DNA of 44,382 nt from contig WFVC01000013.1 of assembly GCA_015491815.1 (NCBI GenBank), positions 1-44,382 on the forward strand, given 5' to 3'. Below the pieces are notes generated by a model, which saw only the letters and a program-made list of their open reading frames with translations, did no database searches and was not told the DNA's origin. Of this stretch, positions 1-9,167 are shown in pieces (position 1 is the first letter of the stretch; every line of letters starts with the position of its first letter). Source of the stretch: Gammaproteobacteria bacterium (GTDB lineage Bacteria; Pseudomonadota; Gammaproteobacteria; UBA6429; Thiohalophilaceae). The position numbers were made by a program, and so were the translations under genes.

Positions 1-74
1 CGACTGACTTTCATGGCTATCGAGTTTAACCACAGTCCGAAAAGGGGGAAATTCGGCAACGGGCGCAGGGATAT

Positions 75-146
75 ACGTCAAATGACGCATGGCGCAAAAA
101 TTGCTTTCAGGTTATCTATTTAGTCTGCGCCTTAAGACGATATAAT
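75..146 (+). promoter_or_regulatory. Candidate promoter and operator of the NCS1-kinase gene
   Basis: A TATAAT hexamer lies at 141-146, about 50 bases before the start codon of the sensor kinase, but no good -35 hexamer sits 16-18 bases upstream, which suggests activated transcription. An imperfect inverted repeat, ACGTCA-AA-TGACGC (75-88, five of six bases paired), is centred about 70 bases before the expected transcription start. That is a usual place for an activator of the NarL/LuxR type. That the downstream LuxR-type regulator binds here is inference. The remainder of 1-197 holds no gene that I can support. Confidence 0.35.
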
Positions 147-197
147 GATCCATTTTCAGGCTGGCAAGGGCCGCATAGCAGGTATTGCAAACTTACG

Positions 198-3100
198 ATG
201 AACACAAATAAAGATGCATTACTCATCCGGCGTGATTACAACAAGTGGGTCGCCAATGAGACGCTTGAGGATTATGCGCTGCGTTATACCGCCAAACAGG
301 CGCGACGCTGGTCAGCAGGCTGGGTTGCCAATACCGCGCTGGGCATTGTTTCCTTTCTGGCGCTGGAAGCCATTGGCGGCGCAATCACCCTGAACTATGG
401 TTTTACCAACGCCATGTGGGCGATTCTGGTGGTCGGGACAATTATTTTTCTGTCCGGCCTGCCGCTCTCCTATTACGCCGCGCGCGATGGCGTTGATATC
501 GACCTGCTCACTCGCGGCGCCGGTTTCGGCTACATCGGCTCCACCATTTCTTCACTGATTTACGCTTCCTTTACCTTTATTTTCTTTGCCCTGGAAGCCG
601 CCATCATGTCTATGGCGCTGCACATGGTCATTGATATTCCACTTTCTGTCGCCTATGTCATCAGCGCCATCGTTGTTATCCCGCTGGTGACGCATGGCAT
701 TACGCGCATTTCCCGTTTTCAGGCCTGGACCCAGCCGGTCTGGATCATCCTGCAGATTTTGCCGCTGATTTTTATCGGCCTGCATGAATCTGACGCCTTT
801 GCCAACTGGCTGGGATTTAGCGGCCTCGAAGCCGGACAGCCGCAAGGCTTTAATCTGCTCCTTTTCGGTGCGGCCGCCGCTGTTATTTTCCCCCTAATTG
901 CACAAAACGGCGAACAGGCGGATTTCCTGCGTTTTCTACCCGTCCCTTCAAAAACCAATAAAAACAATAAAGCGTGGTGGCTGGCGGTGGTCGGGGCGGG
1001 GCCCGGCTGGGTTGTGATTGGCGTGATTAAATTATTCATTGGCTCTTTCCTTGCTGTGCTTGCGCTCAATCAGGGACTACAACCCGATCTGGCCAGTGAT
1101 CCGGCGCACATGTACGCGATTGCTTTTCGATACATCACCACAAACCCTGACATGGCGCTCTGGATGGCGGGCGTTTTTGTCGTTATCTCACAACTTAAAA
1201 TCAATGTTACCAACGCCTATGCAGGTTCGATTGCCTGGGGAAATTTTTTCTCACGCCTGACCCATCATCATCCGGGTCGAGTGGTCTGGCTGGTATTTAA
1301 CGTCGCCATTGCACTGATGCTGATGGAACTCGGTCTTTATCAGGCCTTTGAAACTATTTTGATCACTTATGCGAGTCTGGTGGTCGCCTGGATTGGTTGC
1401 GTAGTAGCGGATCTGGTGATCAATAAACCGCTGGGGCTTAGTCCCGGGCACATCGAATTTCGACGCGGTCATCTTTATGATATTAACCCGGTGGGCGTAA
1501 TTTCCATGATCATCGCCTCCGGCGTTGGCATTGCCGCCAACCTCGGCCTGTTCGGGGGACTGGCGAAAGCGCTTGCCGCATTTCTGGCGCTAACCCTTCC
1601 CTTTATTACCGTTCCCCTGATCGCCTGGCTGACCAACAGTCGCTATTATCTTGCCCGCAACAATGAAAAGCATGAGGAAAACTCGGCGCAACAACAATGC
1701 CGAATTTGCGAAAACCACTTTGATCATGAAGACATGAGTCACTGCCCGAGTTATAACGGGGTGATCTGTTCACTCTGCTGCGCACTGGATTCACGCTGCG
1801 CGGATCAGTGTCGACCGAGCGCGCACCTGTCAGCGCAGGCGTCTTCCCTGTTTGAACGAATTTTACCGGCGCAAATAAGCAAACATCTGCACTCGGTCAC
1901 CGGCCATTTTCTTGGTATTTTCTTCATTACCGCCTGCATTATTGCCGGTCTGCTGTCGATAGTCTTTTTTGCGCAGCAGGATAAATCCATCGCTGAATTG
2001 AGTCTGATCAGCGGCACACTGTGGCAAATCTTTTTTCTGCTGCTTTTGCTTACCGGCGTCCTGATCTGGTTGTATGTTCTCGCCCAGAACAGCGCCCGCT
2101 TTGCCCTGAGTGAAACTCAACAACAGGCTGAATTGTTAAGCCGGGAAGTTGATGCCCATGAACTCACCGCCATCGAACTGGCGCAGGCGCGTGATGCCGC
2201 GAATGCCGCCAATCAGGCCAAGTCGCGTTATCTCTCCGGCGTCAGCCATGAACTACGCACCCCGCTGAACACCATTTTTGGTTATGCCCAGTTACTGGAA
2301 ACAGATACGACGACTGACGACAAATGCCGAAAAATCGCCGGCGTGATCCGGCGCAGCAGTGAACACCTGTCCGATGTGATTGAAGGCCTGCTGGAAATAT
2401 CAAAAATCGAAGCGCGCAAACTGGATCTGCATCGTGACACTGTTAATCTTCGATCATTAATTCAACAACTCGATGATATGTTCCGTCCCATGGCTGAAAG
2501 CAAGGGGCTGGAATTTATTGTTCACTGTCAGGCGGAGCTCCCCCACTTTGTCGCTATTGATGAAAAACGCCTGCGTCAGGTTTTGCTTAACCTGTTATCC
2601 AATGCAATAAAATTCACCCCCTCAGGCCGGGTAGAAATGAATATCAGTTATCGCACCCAGGTCGCACGCATACGGATTATCGATAGTGGACTTGGTATTT
2701 CAGACACCGATCAAAAAAGAATCTTTGAGCCTTTCGAGCGCGTCCATAACAGCCACACACAAATGATTAGCGGCACGGGACTGGGGCTGTCCATCAGTCG
2801 ATTGCTGGTTGAGATGATGGGGGGAAGCCTTGAAGTAAGCAGCCAGCCCGGAAAGGGAAGTGAATTCTGTTTGCGTCTGTTTCTGCCCAGCGCTCGTGAA
2901 GATCCTGTTGTTAACCAGCTCCGCACAGAAATAACCGGCTATACTGAACGCCCACAACATATCATGGTCGTCGATGATGAAAGCCGACACCGAAATCTGG
3001 TTCATGATTTTCTGCAGCCACTTGGCTTTATCGTACATCAGGCCGAATCCGCCGAGCAGGCCTTGGAATTATTATCCGAACTGTCGATTGATCTGTTTTT

Positions 3101-3608
3101 ACTGGATATATCCATGCCTGTGATGGATGGCTGGCAGTTGCTTAATATAATTCGTCAACGCGGGATCAGTGCGCCGGTTATTATTCTTTCCGCTGATCCT
3201 TATGAAGACGCAAGCACAAATCAGGACAGAGGGAAGTTTCAGGCTTATATAAATAAACCCCTGCGACTGGATAAACTTCTCGAACAGTTGCAACGTTGCC
3301 TGAATCTACACTGGACAAACTCTGCAACAAAACAACAGGCCGGAATACTGGAAAAAACGGCTGCGACCGTTAATACGGAAAAACAGACTTCATTGCAAAA
3401 TCCTGATCAAAAAATAATATTATCCCTGCGCGAATTCGCCAGCGTCGGTTATCTTAAAGGAGTGCTTGAATGCACCGAACAACTTGAATCCCAACAGCCG
3501 CAGGCCGAGTACCTGCCTCATCTTCGCAGGCTGGCGGATAACTGTGATATGGAAGGCATTATCCGCGCAATCGATGAATTAACCAAAACAGAGGGCGACA
3601 CCGAATAG
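198..3608 (+). CDS. NCS1 transporter-fused hybrid sensor histidine kinase/response regulator
   Basis: A 1136-residue inner-membrane sensor. Residues about 40-480 form a multi-helix permease of the NCS1 (purine/cytosine/allantoin permease) type. A segment with eight cysteines follows (501, 504, 516, 524, 527, 528, 534, 538), spaced like a metal-binding site. Two further helices lie at about 570-592 and 608-629, then a coiled linker. The HisKA domain carries SHELRTP with the phospho-accepting His684. The ATPase has an N box near 798-803, DSGLGI near 829 and GTGLGLS near 859. A receiver follows with VVDD near 924, Asp970 and Lys1020, then about 100 residues of unknown role. The permease probably acts as a sensor or transceptor for a nucleobase- or hydantoin-like compound, but the ligand cannot be read from sequence. 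No clear Shine-Dalgarno precedes the ATG. Its stop overlaps the GTG of the next gene by one base, so the two form a pair. Confidence 0.9.
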   Translation: MNTNKDALLIRRDYNKWVANETLEDYALRYTAKQARRWSAGWVANTALGIVSFLALEAIGGAITLNYGFTNAMWAILVVGTIIFLSGLPLSYYAARDGVDIDLLTRGAGFGYIGSTISSLIYASFTFIFFALEAAIMSMALHMVIDIPLSVAYVISAIVVIPLVTHGITRISRFQAWTQPVWIILQILPLIFIGLHESDAFANWLGFSGLEAGQPQGFNLLLFGAAAAVIFPLIAQNGEQADFLRFLPVPSKTNKNNKAWWLAVVGAGPGWVVIGVIKLFIGSFLAVLALNQGLQPDLASDPAHMYAIAFRYITTNPDMALWMAGVFVVISQLKINVTNAYAGSIAWGNFFSRLTHHHPGRVVWLVFNVAIALMLMELGLYQAFETILITYASLVVAWIGCVVADLVINKPLGLSPGHIEFRRGHLYDINPVGVISMIIASGVGIAANLGLFGGLAKALAAFLALTLPFITVPLIAWLTNSRYYLARNNEKHEENSAQQQCRICENHFDHEDMSHCPSYNGVICSLCCALDSRCADQCRPSAHLSAQASSLFERILPAQISKHLHSVTGHFLGIFFITACIIAGLLSIVFFAQQDKSIAELSLISGTLWQIFFLLLLLTGVLIWLYVLAQNSARFALSETQQQAELLSREVDAHELTAIELAQARDAANAANQAKSRYLSGVSHELRTPLNTIFGYAQLLETDTTTDDKCRKIAGVIRRSSEHLSDVIEGLLEISKIEARKLDLHRDTVNLRSLIQQLDDMFRPMAESKGLEFIVHCQAELPHFVAIDEKRLRQVLLNLLSNAIKFTPSGRVEMNISYRTQVARIRIIDSGLGISDTDQKRIFEPFERVHNSHTQMISGTGLGLSISRLLVEMMGGSLEVSSQPGKGSEFCLRLFLPSAREDPVVNQLRTEITGYTERPQHIMVVDDESRHRNLVHDFLQPLGFIVHQAESAEQALELLSELSIDLFLLDISMPVMDGWQLLNIIRQRGISAPVIILSADPYEDASTNQDRGKFQAYINKPLRLDKLLEQLQRCLNLHWTNSATKQQAGILEKTAATVNTEKQTSLQNPDQKIILSLREFASVGYLKGVLECTEQLESQQPQAEYLPHLRRLADNCDMEGIIRAIDELTKTEGDTE

Positions 3609-4531
3609 TGCAAAAGTTTAAAGATAAAACAACCGTGCTGGTCGTTGATGACTCACCGGAATCTCTGGGCATGATTAATATGGCGCTGGATGAAGCCGGC
3701 ATCGCCGTACTCATCGCCCTCAATGGTCAGCAGGCCATGAATGTCCTGGAGCAGGTTACTCCTGACATCATATTGCTGGATGCCATTATGCCCGTCATGG
3801 ACGGTTTTGAATGCGCTCGTGAAATTCGTAAAAAATTCCTGCTCACGCCCATTATTTTTATGACCGGTCTGGTCGAGGTCGAACATATTGTCAGAGCCTT
3901 CGATGCCGGCGCCAATGACTACATTATAAAACCCATACGCCCGGAAGAATTACTGGTGCGCATTCGACAACACACTAATAATGCACGCATGCTGATTGAA
4001 GCTCAAAAAGCGCTGGATTCAATGCGTCAGCACGTATTCTGCATTAATCAACATGGTCATATTTTATGGGCGACCCCTGATGCTCAGTTACTGTTAAACC
4101 AGCATCTGCAACAATATGAAGATAGCGCTAAACTTGATGAACGGCTGATGCGCTGGCTGCCGAATGGACAGAACGGTCATGATCTTGCCCTGCCCTTAAA
4201 CAAAGACGATTCGGTGCTAACCGTACACTATTTTAAACAGACCGAGGAAGATGAGTACCTGTTAAAAATTCACTCACCCAATGTTGAAATTGATCCAGCG
4301 ATACTGGAAGAAAATCTGGCCATCACCTCACGCGAAGCGGAAGTGCTATTGTGGCTGGCGCACGGCAAAACCAATCGTGAGATCGCCGAAATTCTCGAAA
4401 TGAGTCCGCGCACCGTCAACAAACATCTTGAGCAGATGTATCCCAAAATTGGCGCGGATAACCGCACGGTGGCGGCATCGCTTGCGATCCAGATTATTCT
4501 AGGTGGAAGGATGGGAACGCCGCCGGTTTAG
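3608..4531 (+). CDS. LuxR-family response regulator with a PAS-like middle segment
   Basis: A 307-residue DNA-binding response regulator and the likely output of the preceding kinase. The receiver domain spans residues about 8-125, with VVDD (12-15), phospho-accepting Asp58 and Lys108. The segment at about 130-225 reads like a small PAS or ligand-sensing fold (VFCINQHGHILWATPDA). This makes the protein about 90 residues longer than a standard NarL-type regulator. The C-terminal LuxR helix-turn-helix is at about 238-300 (TSREAEVLLWLAHGKTNREI). Translation starts at a GTG that shares its first base with the stop codon of the kinase gene (TAGTG), which indicates coupling. The kinase also has its own receiver, so phosphate may travel either directly or by a relay; this is inference. 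Targets are unknown, and the inverted repeat upstream of the kinase is one candidate. Confidence 0.88.
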   Translation: MQKFKDKTTVLVVDDSPESLGMINMALDEAGIAVLIALNGQQAMNVLEQVTPDIILLDAIMPVMDGFECAREIRKKFLLTPIIFMTGLVEVEHIVRAFDAGANDYIIKPIRPEELLVRIRQHTNNARMLIEAQKALDSMRQHVFCINQHGHILWATPDAQLLLNQHLQQYEDSAKLDERLMRWLPNGQNGHDLALPLNKDDSVLTVHYFKQTEEDEYLLKIHSPNVEIDPAILEENLAITSREAEVLLWLAHGKTNREIAEILEMSPRTVNKHLEQMYPKIGADNRTVAASLAIQIILGGRMGTPPV

Positions 4532-4565
4532 ACTTCCCTGTCAGCCCCCGGCAGGCAAATAAAAT

Positions 4566-7049
4566 TTATGTCTGCTCGCTGGATTGTTTTACTTCTGCTT
4601 TTTCAGATGAAGATGTTTTATCCTGATCCTCGTTACGAGTGAACACCTGCGTCATTTTCGACGCCTCATTTCCCGCATCATTATTTGCAGGTGAAGACTT
4701 TGCTTCTGCTGATTCAGTTATTTTGGGTTCAGCCGGCTTACTATTCTCTTTTGCCGTATTGGGCATGGGTGTCGTGGATTTTATCGTGCCGCCAATAGTG
4801 CGGTTCGTTGTTGCGGATTCTGTTTTCGCATCAGCTGCATCGGGTTTCGCAACGGTTTCAACCTGTTTCAGCTTTGTCTCAGTCGCATTCGTGTTTGCCG
4901 GACTGTTTTCTGCCTGCGCGGGTTTCGATCTGTTCGCCTGTGAATCAGAAGACTTTTCTGATGCGGTATTCTCATTGTTTTGCGACTGAGTCTGCTGTTG
5001 ATCCGTAGAGGGTTTACGCCGTCTTCTCCCGCCCCGACGGCCGCGACGATTGCCTGAACCTGCTTCGCGATTCTGGTTTTGCGTGGAAGCTTTATCCTCG
5101 GTTTGCGCATTATCCGCAGCCGCTGCATTGGCCTGCTTTCCCTGATTCCGATTTTGATCGCGGGACTGATTCCGGTTCTGGTTGCGTCCACCGGAACGAT
5201 TCGATTTTTGCGCCGTGTTTTTTTCTTTCTGCTCGTCGTTTCTCCGGCCAGAATTGCGTGAACGATTCTGCTGCGGTTTACGTTGACGACGCTGAGTTGA
5301 TTCTGTCTTGCGCGCCGCCGGTTTTTGCGCAGCCTGCTCAACTTTTTCTTTGTCTTCGCCAGCCGCAAACAGGGCTTTCCATAATTTAACTACCAGCCCC
5401 GGTTGTTCGGTTTCTGTCGTTGATGACGGCGGCCGGGGAGTCGCCGGCGCAACCGATTTGACTGCGGGGATTTCCGCCGGCTTGTGGGCTTCTTTACCCG
5501 TTGCCGAGGCATTGGCCGAGGTATCCAGTTTTTTCACCATTTCATAACTATGGCGTTGATCATCTTCAGGCAGATCATCTTCACGTAAACGCTGTACCTC
5601 ATAATGCGGCGTTTCCAGATTCATATTCGGAATCAACATGACTTTTATCTGCTGACGCTTTTCGATATCGGATAAAACATCGCGTTTTTCATTCAGCAGG
5701 AAGCTGGCGACATCGACCGGCACCTGAGCGACGACCTGGGCCGTATTTTCTTTCATCGCCTCTTCTTCCAGCACCCGAAGAATAGACAGTGACAGGGACT
5801 CCACGCCCCGAATCGTCCCCTGACCGCTACAACGCGGACAGACGTTCTGACTGGATTCACCGAGCGAGGGACGTAAACGCTGACGGGACATTTCCAGCAG
5901 ACCGAAACGGGAAATGCGTCCCACCTGAACCCGCGCCCGATCGACCTTGAGCGCATCGCGCAGGCGATTCTCGACTTCGCGCTGATTGCGGCTGGGCCCC
6001 ATGTCGATAAAATCGATCACCACCAGTCCGCCCAGATCGCGCAGACGCAACTGCCGCGCGACTTCGTCGGCGGCCTCAAGATTGGTGTTCAACGCGGTTT
6101 CTTCAATATCACTGCCCTTGGTGGCGCGCGCCGAGTTGATATCAATCGAAATCAGGGCTTCGGTGTGATCAATCACCAGAGCGCCGCCGGAAGGCAGGCG
6201 CACTTCGCGCTGGAAGGCGGATTCAATCTGCGATTCAATCTGGTAACGGGTAAACAGCGGCACCGGATCGGAGTACTGCTTGACCTTGTTTAAATTATGC
6301 GGCATCACCTGAGACATGAAATCACAGGCCTGTTGGTAAATTTTGGGTTCGTCGATAATGATTTCGACGATATCATTGCGCAGGTAGTCGCGGATGGCGC
6401 GGGTAATCAGGCTGCTTTCCTGATAAATCAAAAAAGGCGCCGGTTTTTTCTGCGCGGCTTCGTCAATCGAGCGCCACAGGCTGATCAGGTAATCCAGATC
6501 CCACTGCAGTTCTTCGATATTCTTGCCCAGACCTGCGGTGCGAATAATCAGGCCCATATCCGAAGGAATATCCAGCGCGCTCAGCGCATCCCGCGCCTCG
6601 GATCGTTCTGCGCCTTCAATTCGACGAGAAACCCCGCCCGCCCGGGGGTTATTAGGCATAAGCACGGAATAGCGTCCGGCCAGACTAATGAAGGTAGTCA
6701 GCGCCGCGCCCTTGTTACCGCGCTCCTCTTTGGTCACCTGAATGACCAGTTCCTGACCTTCGCGCACCACATCTTTTATATTGACCTTGCCGGGACCGCT
6801 GTCGGCCGACTTGTCAAAATAGCTGCGGGAAATTTCCTTGAGTGGCAAAAAGCCGTGACGCTCGGCGCCGTAATCGACAAACGCCGCTTCAAGACTGGGC
6901 TCGACGCGGGTGATTTTCGCTTTGTAGATATTGGCTTTTTTGCTGACGCGGTGGGAAGTTTCGATATCCAGATCATAAATACGCTGGCCGTCGACCAGCG
7001 CTACACGCAACTCTTCTGGCTGAGTTGCATTAAACAACATTCTTTTCAT
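4566..7049 (-). CDS. rne: Ribonuclease E
   Basis: An 827-residue endoribonuclease, the scaffold of the RNA degradosome and of rRNA/tRNA processing. The S1 domain lies at about 35-120. Catalytic Asp303 ([10 protein letters not shown]) and Asp346 (VVIDFIDM), and the zinc-link cysteines 404 and 407 (CPRCSGQG), have the same numbers as in the E. coli enzyme. After residue about 520 the protein becomes low in complexity. An amphipathic stretch at 551-565 ([15 protein letters not shown]) resembles the membrane-targeting helix. Next comes an Arg/Asn/Gln-rich RNA-binding tract (about 585-690) and an acidic, Ala/Ser/Thr-rich tail. The tail is shorter than that of the 1061-residue E. coli protein, so degradosome partners may differ. 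The gene diverges from rluC, as in E. coli, and converges on the LuxR regulator with a 34-base gap. Confidence 0.97.
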   Translation of the reverse strand: MKRMLFNATQPEELRVALVDGQRIYDLDIETSHRVSKKANIYKAKITRVEPSLEAAFVDYGAERHGFLPLKEISRSYFDKSADSGPGKVNIKDVVREGQELVIQVTKEERGNKGAALTTFISLAGRYSVLMPNNPRAGGVSRRIEGAERSEARDALSALDIPSDMGLIIRTAGLGKNIEELQWDLDYLISLWRSIDEAAQKKPAPFLIYQESSLITRAIRDYLRNDIVEIIIDEPKIYQQACDFMSQVMPHNLNKVKQYSDPVPLFTRYQIESQIESAFQREVRLPSGGALVIDHTEALISIDINSARATKGSDIEETALNTNLEAADEVARQLRLRDLGGLVVIDFIDMGPSRNQREVENRLRDALKVDRARVQVGRISRFGLLEMSRQRLRPSLGESSQNVCPRCSGQGTIRGVESLSLSILRVLEEEAMKENTAQVVAQVPVDVASFLLNEKRDVLSDIEKRQQIKVMLIPNMNLETPHYEVQRLREDDLPEDDQRHSYEMVKKLDTSANASATGKEAHKPAEIPAVKSVAPATPRPPSSTTETEQPGLVVKLWKALFAAGEDKEKVEQAAQKPAARKTESTQRRQRKPQQNRSRNSGRRNDEQKEKNTAQKSNRSGGRNQNRNQSRDQNRNQGKQANAAAADNAQTEDKASTQNQNREAGSGNRRGRRGGRRRRKPSTDQQQTQSQNNENTASEKSSDSQANRSKPAQAENSPANTNATETKLKQVETVAKPDAADAKTESATTNRTIGGTIKSTTPMPNTAKENSKPAEPKITESAEAKSSPANNDAGNEASKMTQVFTRNEDQDKTSSSEKAEVKQSSEQT

Positions 7050-7440
7050 TGTAAGGCCTTAATATATAAGGCGCTCGACCATGTCGGGTAAGTTGATAGC
7101 GTAAAATCTATCAGCCTGTGTAATAACCTGGATGCGGCGGTATGGCGCCACAAAAAAACGGACTACGGTATTCCAGAGCTATCTCACGCACAAATTACCG
7201 GATGCGGGAGCGCAGTTAATTCATATAGCATCGCCAGATACGTCTATCCTTTTACCGGCGAACTCGCTGTTTGCTTTCCTGTATCGCCTGTTCATCAGAC
7301 GATTCAAAATCGGTTCCGGCTCCGTTGTTTCCGCTTGCCGCCCTCTTTTGGTGCAGCCTTTGTACCGTGAAACACGCATTTAATATAAATGCAATAAACC
7401 GGAATTTGGTCACTATATCAGTGTTCCGCAAGGGGTTCAA
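7050..7440 (-). promoter_or_regulatory. rne promoter and long 5' untranslated leader
   Basis: On the minus strand TTGAAC (7440-7435) and TATAGT (7417-7412) are separated by exactly 17 bases, a good sigma-70 promoter. It would start transcription near 7405 and leave a leader of about 355 bases before the rne ATG. E. coli rne has a 361-nt leader through which RNase E limits its own synthesis, so the length match suggests the same feedback. A 6-bp hairpin with a 5-base loop (7056-7072, GCCTTA/TAAGGC) overlaps the AAGG ribosome-binding site. No protein-coding gene is supported in 7050-7491. A TAGAAT at 7480-7485, just before the rluC start, is a weak candidate -10 for rluC. Confidence 0.6.
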
Positions 7441-7491
7441 ATCTCGACATAATCCCCTCATTTGCCCACAACGGCATGCTAGAATGCCGCG

Positions 7492-8466
7492 ATGGAAAAA
7501 CCTGAGCACAGTTCCCCCCCGGCAAAGCCGAAAACCGGGGTTCAATTCGTGAGCATCGACGCCGATCAGGCCGGTCAGCGAATCGATAATTTCCTGCTCG
7601 CACGACTCAAGGGCGCGCCCAAAAGCCTGATCTACCGGATTCTGCGCAAGGGGGAGGTGCGGGTCAATAAAGGCCGCATCAAACCGCCCTACAAACTGCA
7701 GGCCGGTGATGAGGTCCGCATCCCACCGATCAGACTCCCGGAGAAACCCGGCCACACGCCCAGTCTTTCCTCGCTGGACGTCATTGCCGAAAACATTCTT
7801 TATGAAGATAAACGGGTGCTGGTGCTGAATAAACCCAGCGGCTTTGCCGTGCACGGCGGCAGCGGCCTGAGTTATGGCGTTATCGAGGCGTTGCGCGCCC
7901 TGTATCCCGACGCCCCCTATCTGGAGCTGGTTCATCGTCTGGATCGCGATACCTCCGGTTGTCTGCTGATTGCTAAAAAACGCAGCATGTTGCGCTTTTT
8001 GCACGAACAATTGCGCGAACACCGTCTGCACAAACACTACACGACGCTGGTCAAAGGACTCTGGCAGGGAGGCAAACAGACCGTCACCGCCCCGCTTTGC
8101 AAAAATACCCTGCGTTCCGGTGAGCGCGTGGTGCGCGTGGATCAGAGTGGCAAAGCGGCTGTCAGCCATTTCCGGCCACGCGCCACCTCCGAGCTTGCCA
8201 GCCTGATGGAGGTTGATCTGGAAACCGGACGCACCCATCAAATACGGGTTCACGCCGCTTATAGCGGCCACCCCATCGCCGGGGATGAAAAATATGGCGA
8301 TGCCGACTTTAATCAGACAATGCGGGGCTATGGCCTCCGGCGTCTGTTTTTGCATGCCGGCAAAATTGCCTTTCGCCTGACGCCCGAGGCTGAGAAAATG
8401 ACGGTAATAGAAGCGCCGCTGGAGCCCTCTTTACAAAACACATTGAAACAACTGGATCTCATTTAA
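7492..8466 (+). CDS. rluC: 23S rRNA pseudouridine(955/2504/2580) synthase RluC
   Basis: A 324-residue pseudouridine synthase of the RluA/RluC family. An S4 RNA-binding domain lies at about 27-80 (QRIDNFLLARLKGAPKSLIY) and the catalytic domain starts at about 100. The signature HRLDRDTSG (148-156) contains the nucleophilic Asp151. RluC isomerises three uridines in domains II and V of 23S rRNA near the peptidyl-transferase centre. The assignment to RluC rather than RluD rests on divergent placement next to rne, the arrangement in enterics, and on length. The ATG at 7492 is the only start that precedes the S4 domain with a normal tail. The HAD gene begins on the base after its stop codon, so the two are co-transcribed. 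Confidence 0.93.
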   Translation: MEKPEHSSPPAKPKTGVQFVSIDADQAGQRIDNFLLARLKGAPKSLIYRILRKGEVRVNKGRIKPPYKLQAGDEVRIPPIRLPEKPGHTPSLSSLDVIAENILYEDKRVLVLNKPSGFAVHGGSGLSYGVIEALRALYPDAPYLELVHRLDRDTSGCLLIAKKRSMLRFLHEQLREHRLHKHYTTLVKGLWQGGKQTVTAPLCKNTLRSGERVVRVDQSGKAAVSHFRPRATSELASLMEVDLETGRTHQIRVHAAYSGHPIAGDEKYGDADFNQTMRGYGLRRLFLHAGKIAFRLTPEAEKMTVIEAPLEPSLQNTLKQLDLI

Positions 8467-9138
8467 ATGAATAGCTCAAATCAACTGATTGTCTTTGACT
8501 GGGACGGCACCCTGATGGATTCGGAAGCCCGCATCGTCAATTGCATGCGCGCCGCCATCGAGGATCTGTCACTGGCGCCCCGCACCCGCCAACAGATGAC
8601 CGAGGTCATCGGTCTCGGTCTGGCTGAGGCGCAGGCCATACTCTACCCCGATGGCACGCCGGAAGAACACGCCGCGCTGACCGAACGCTACCGCTATCAT
8701 TTTGTCGAAGCCAACCAGACCCCATCGACGCTCTTCCCCGGGGTCGAAGATATGCTGGCCGAACTCAATGAACAGGGGCACTTTCTCGCCGTCGCCACCG
8801 GCAAAGGCCGACGCGGTCTGGATCGCGTGCTGGAAGAAACCAACACCGGCCAGTATTTTCATATAACCCGCTGCGCCGATGAAAGCTTTTCCAAACCGCA
8901 TCCGCAAATGCTGCAGGAAATCATGGACAGCCTCGGCGTCGAAACCAACGATACCTTGATGATTGGCGATACCGAATATGATCTGCAAATGGCTAACAAT
9001 GCCGGGGTGCCGTCACTGGCGGTGAGTTATGGTGTACATGATCTGGCGCGCCTGTTAAATTGCAAGCCACTGGATTGCGTCGATGACATTCCCGCGCTAC
9101 GCAACTGGTTGCAGGAAAAATATGTACTTGCCGCGTAA
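8467..9138 (+). CDS. HAD-superfamily hydrolase, phosphoglycolate phosphatase-like
   Basis: A 223-residue cytosolic phosphatase of HAD subfamily IA. Motif I is FDWDGTLMDS, with the nucleophile Asp11 and acid/base Asp13. Motif II is the Thr in VATGKGRRG, motif III the Lys in SKPHPQM, and motif IV GDTEYDLQMANNAG. A helical cap lies between motifs I and II. The closest well-known relatives are phosphoglycolate phosphatases (Gph) and pyrophosphatase-like HADs, and substrate cannot be told from motifs. The gene sits between rluC and sppA, with zero bases to rluC and 29 to sppA, in one apparent rightward operon. The rluC-HAD-sppA order is one I associate with non-enteric gammaproteobacteria. Confidence 0.88.
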   Translation: MNSSNQLIVFDWDGTLMDSEARIVNCMRAAIEDLSLAPRTRQQMTEVIGLGLAEAQAILYPDGTPEEHAALTERYRYHFVEANQTPSTLFPGVEDMLAELNEQGHFLAVATGKGRRGLDRVLEETNTGQYFHITRCADESFSKPHPQMLQEIMDSLGVETNDTLMIGDTEYDLQMANNAGVPSLAVSYGVHDLARLLNCKPLDCVDDIPALRNWLQEKYVLAA

Positions 9139-9167
9139 ACCCGATACACAGGATTCAGGACGACATT

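Noticed and set aside
4532-4565. Possible terminator between the LuxR regulator and rne
   Set aside because: The only pairing is a four-base stem (CCTG/CAGG) without a T-run, too weak to call.
6297-7091. A 264-codon open frame on the plus strand opposite rne
   Set aside because: It is a mirror of the RNase E coding frame, has no family features and no ribosome-binding site.
7252-8355. A 367-codon open frame on the minus strand opposite rluC
   Set aside because: It lies against a clearly identified pseudouridine synthase gene, and its translation has no recognisable domain. It also crosses the rne leader and promoter.
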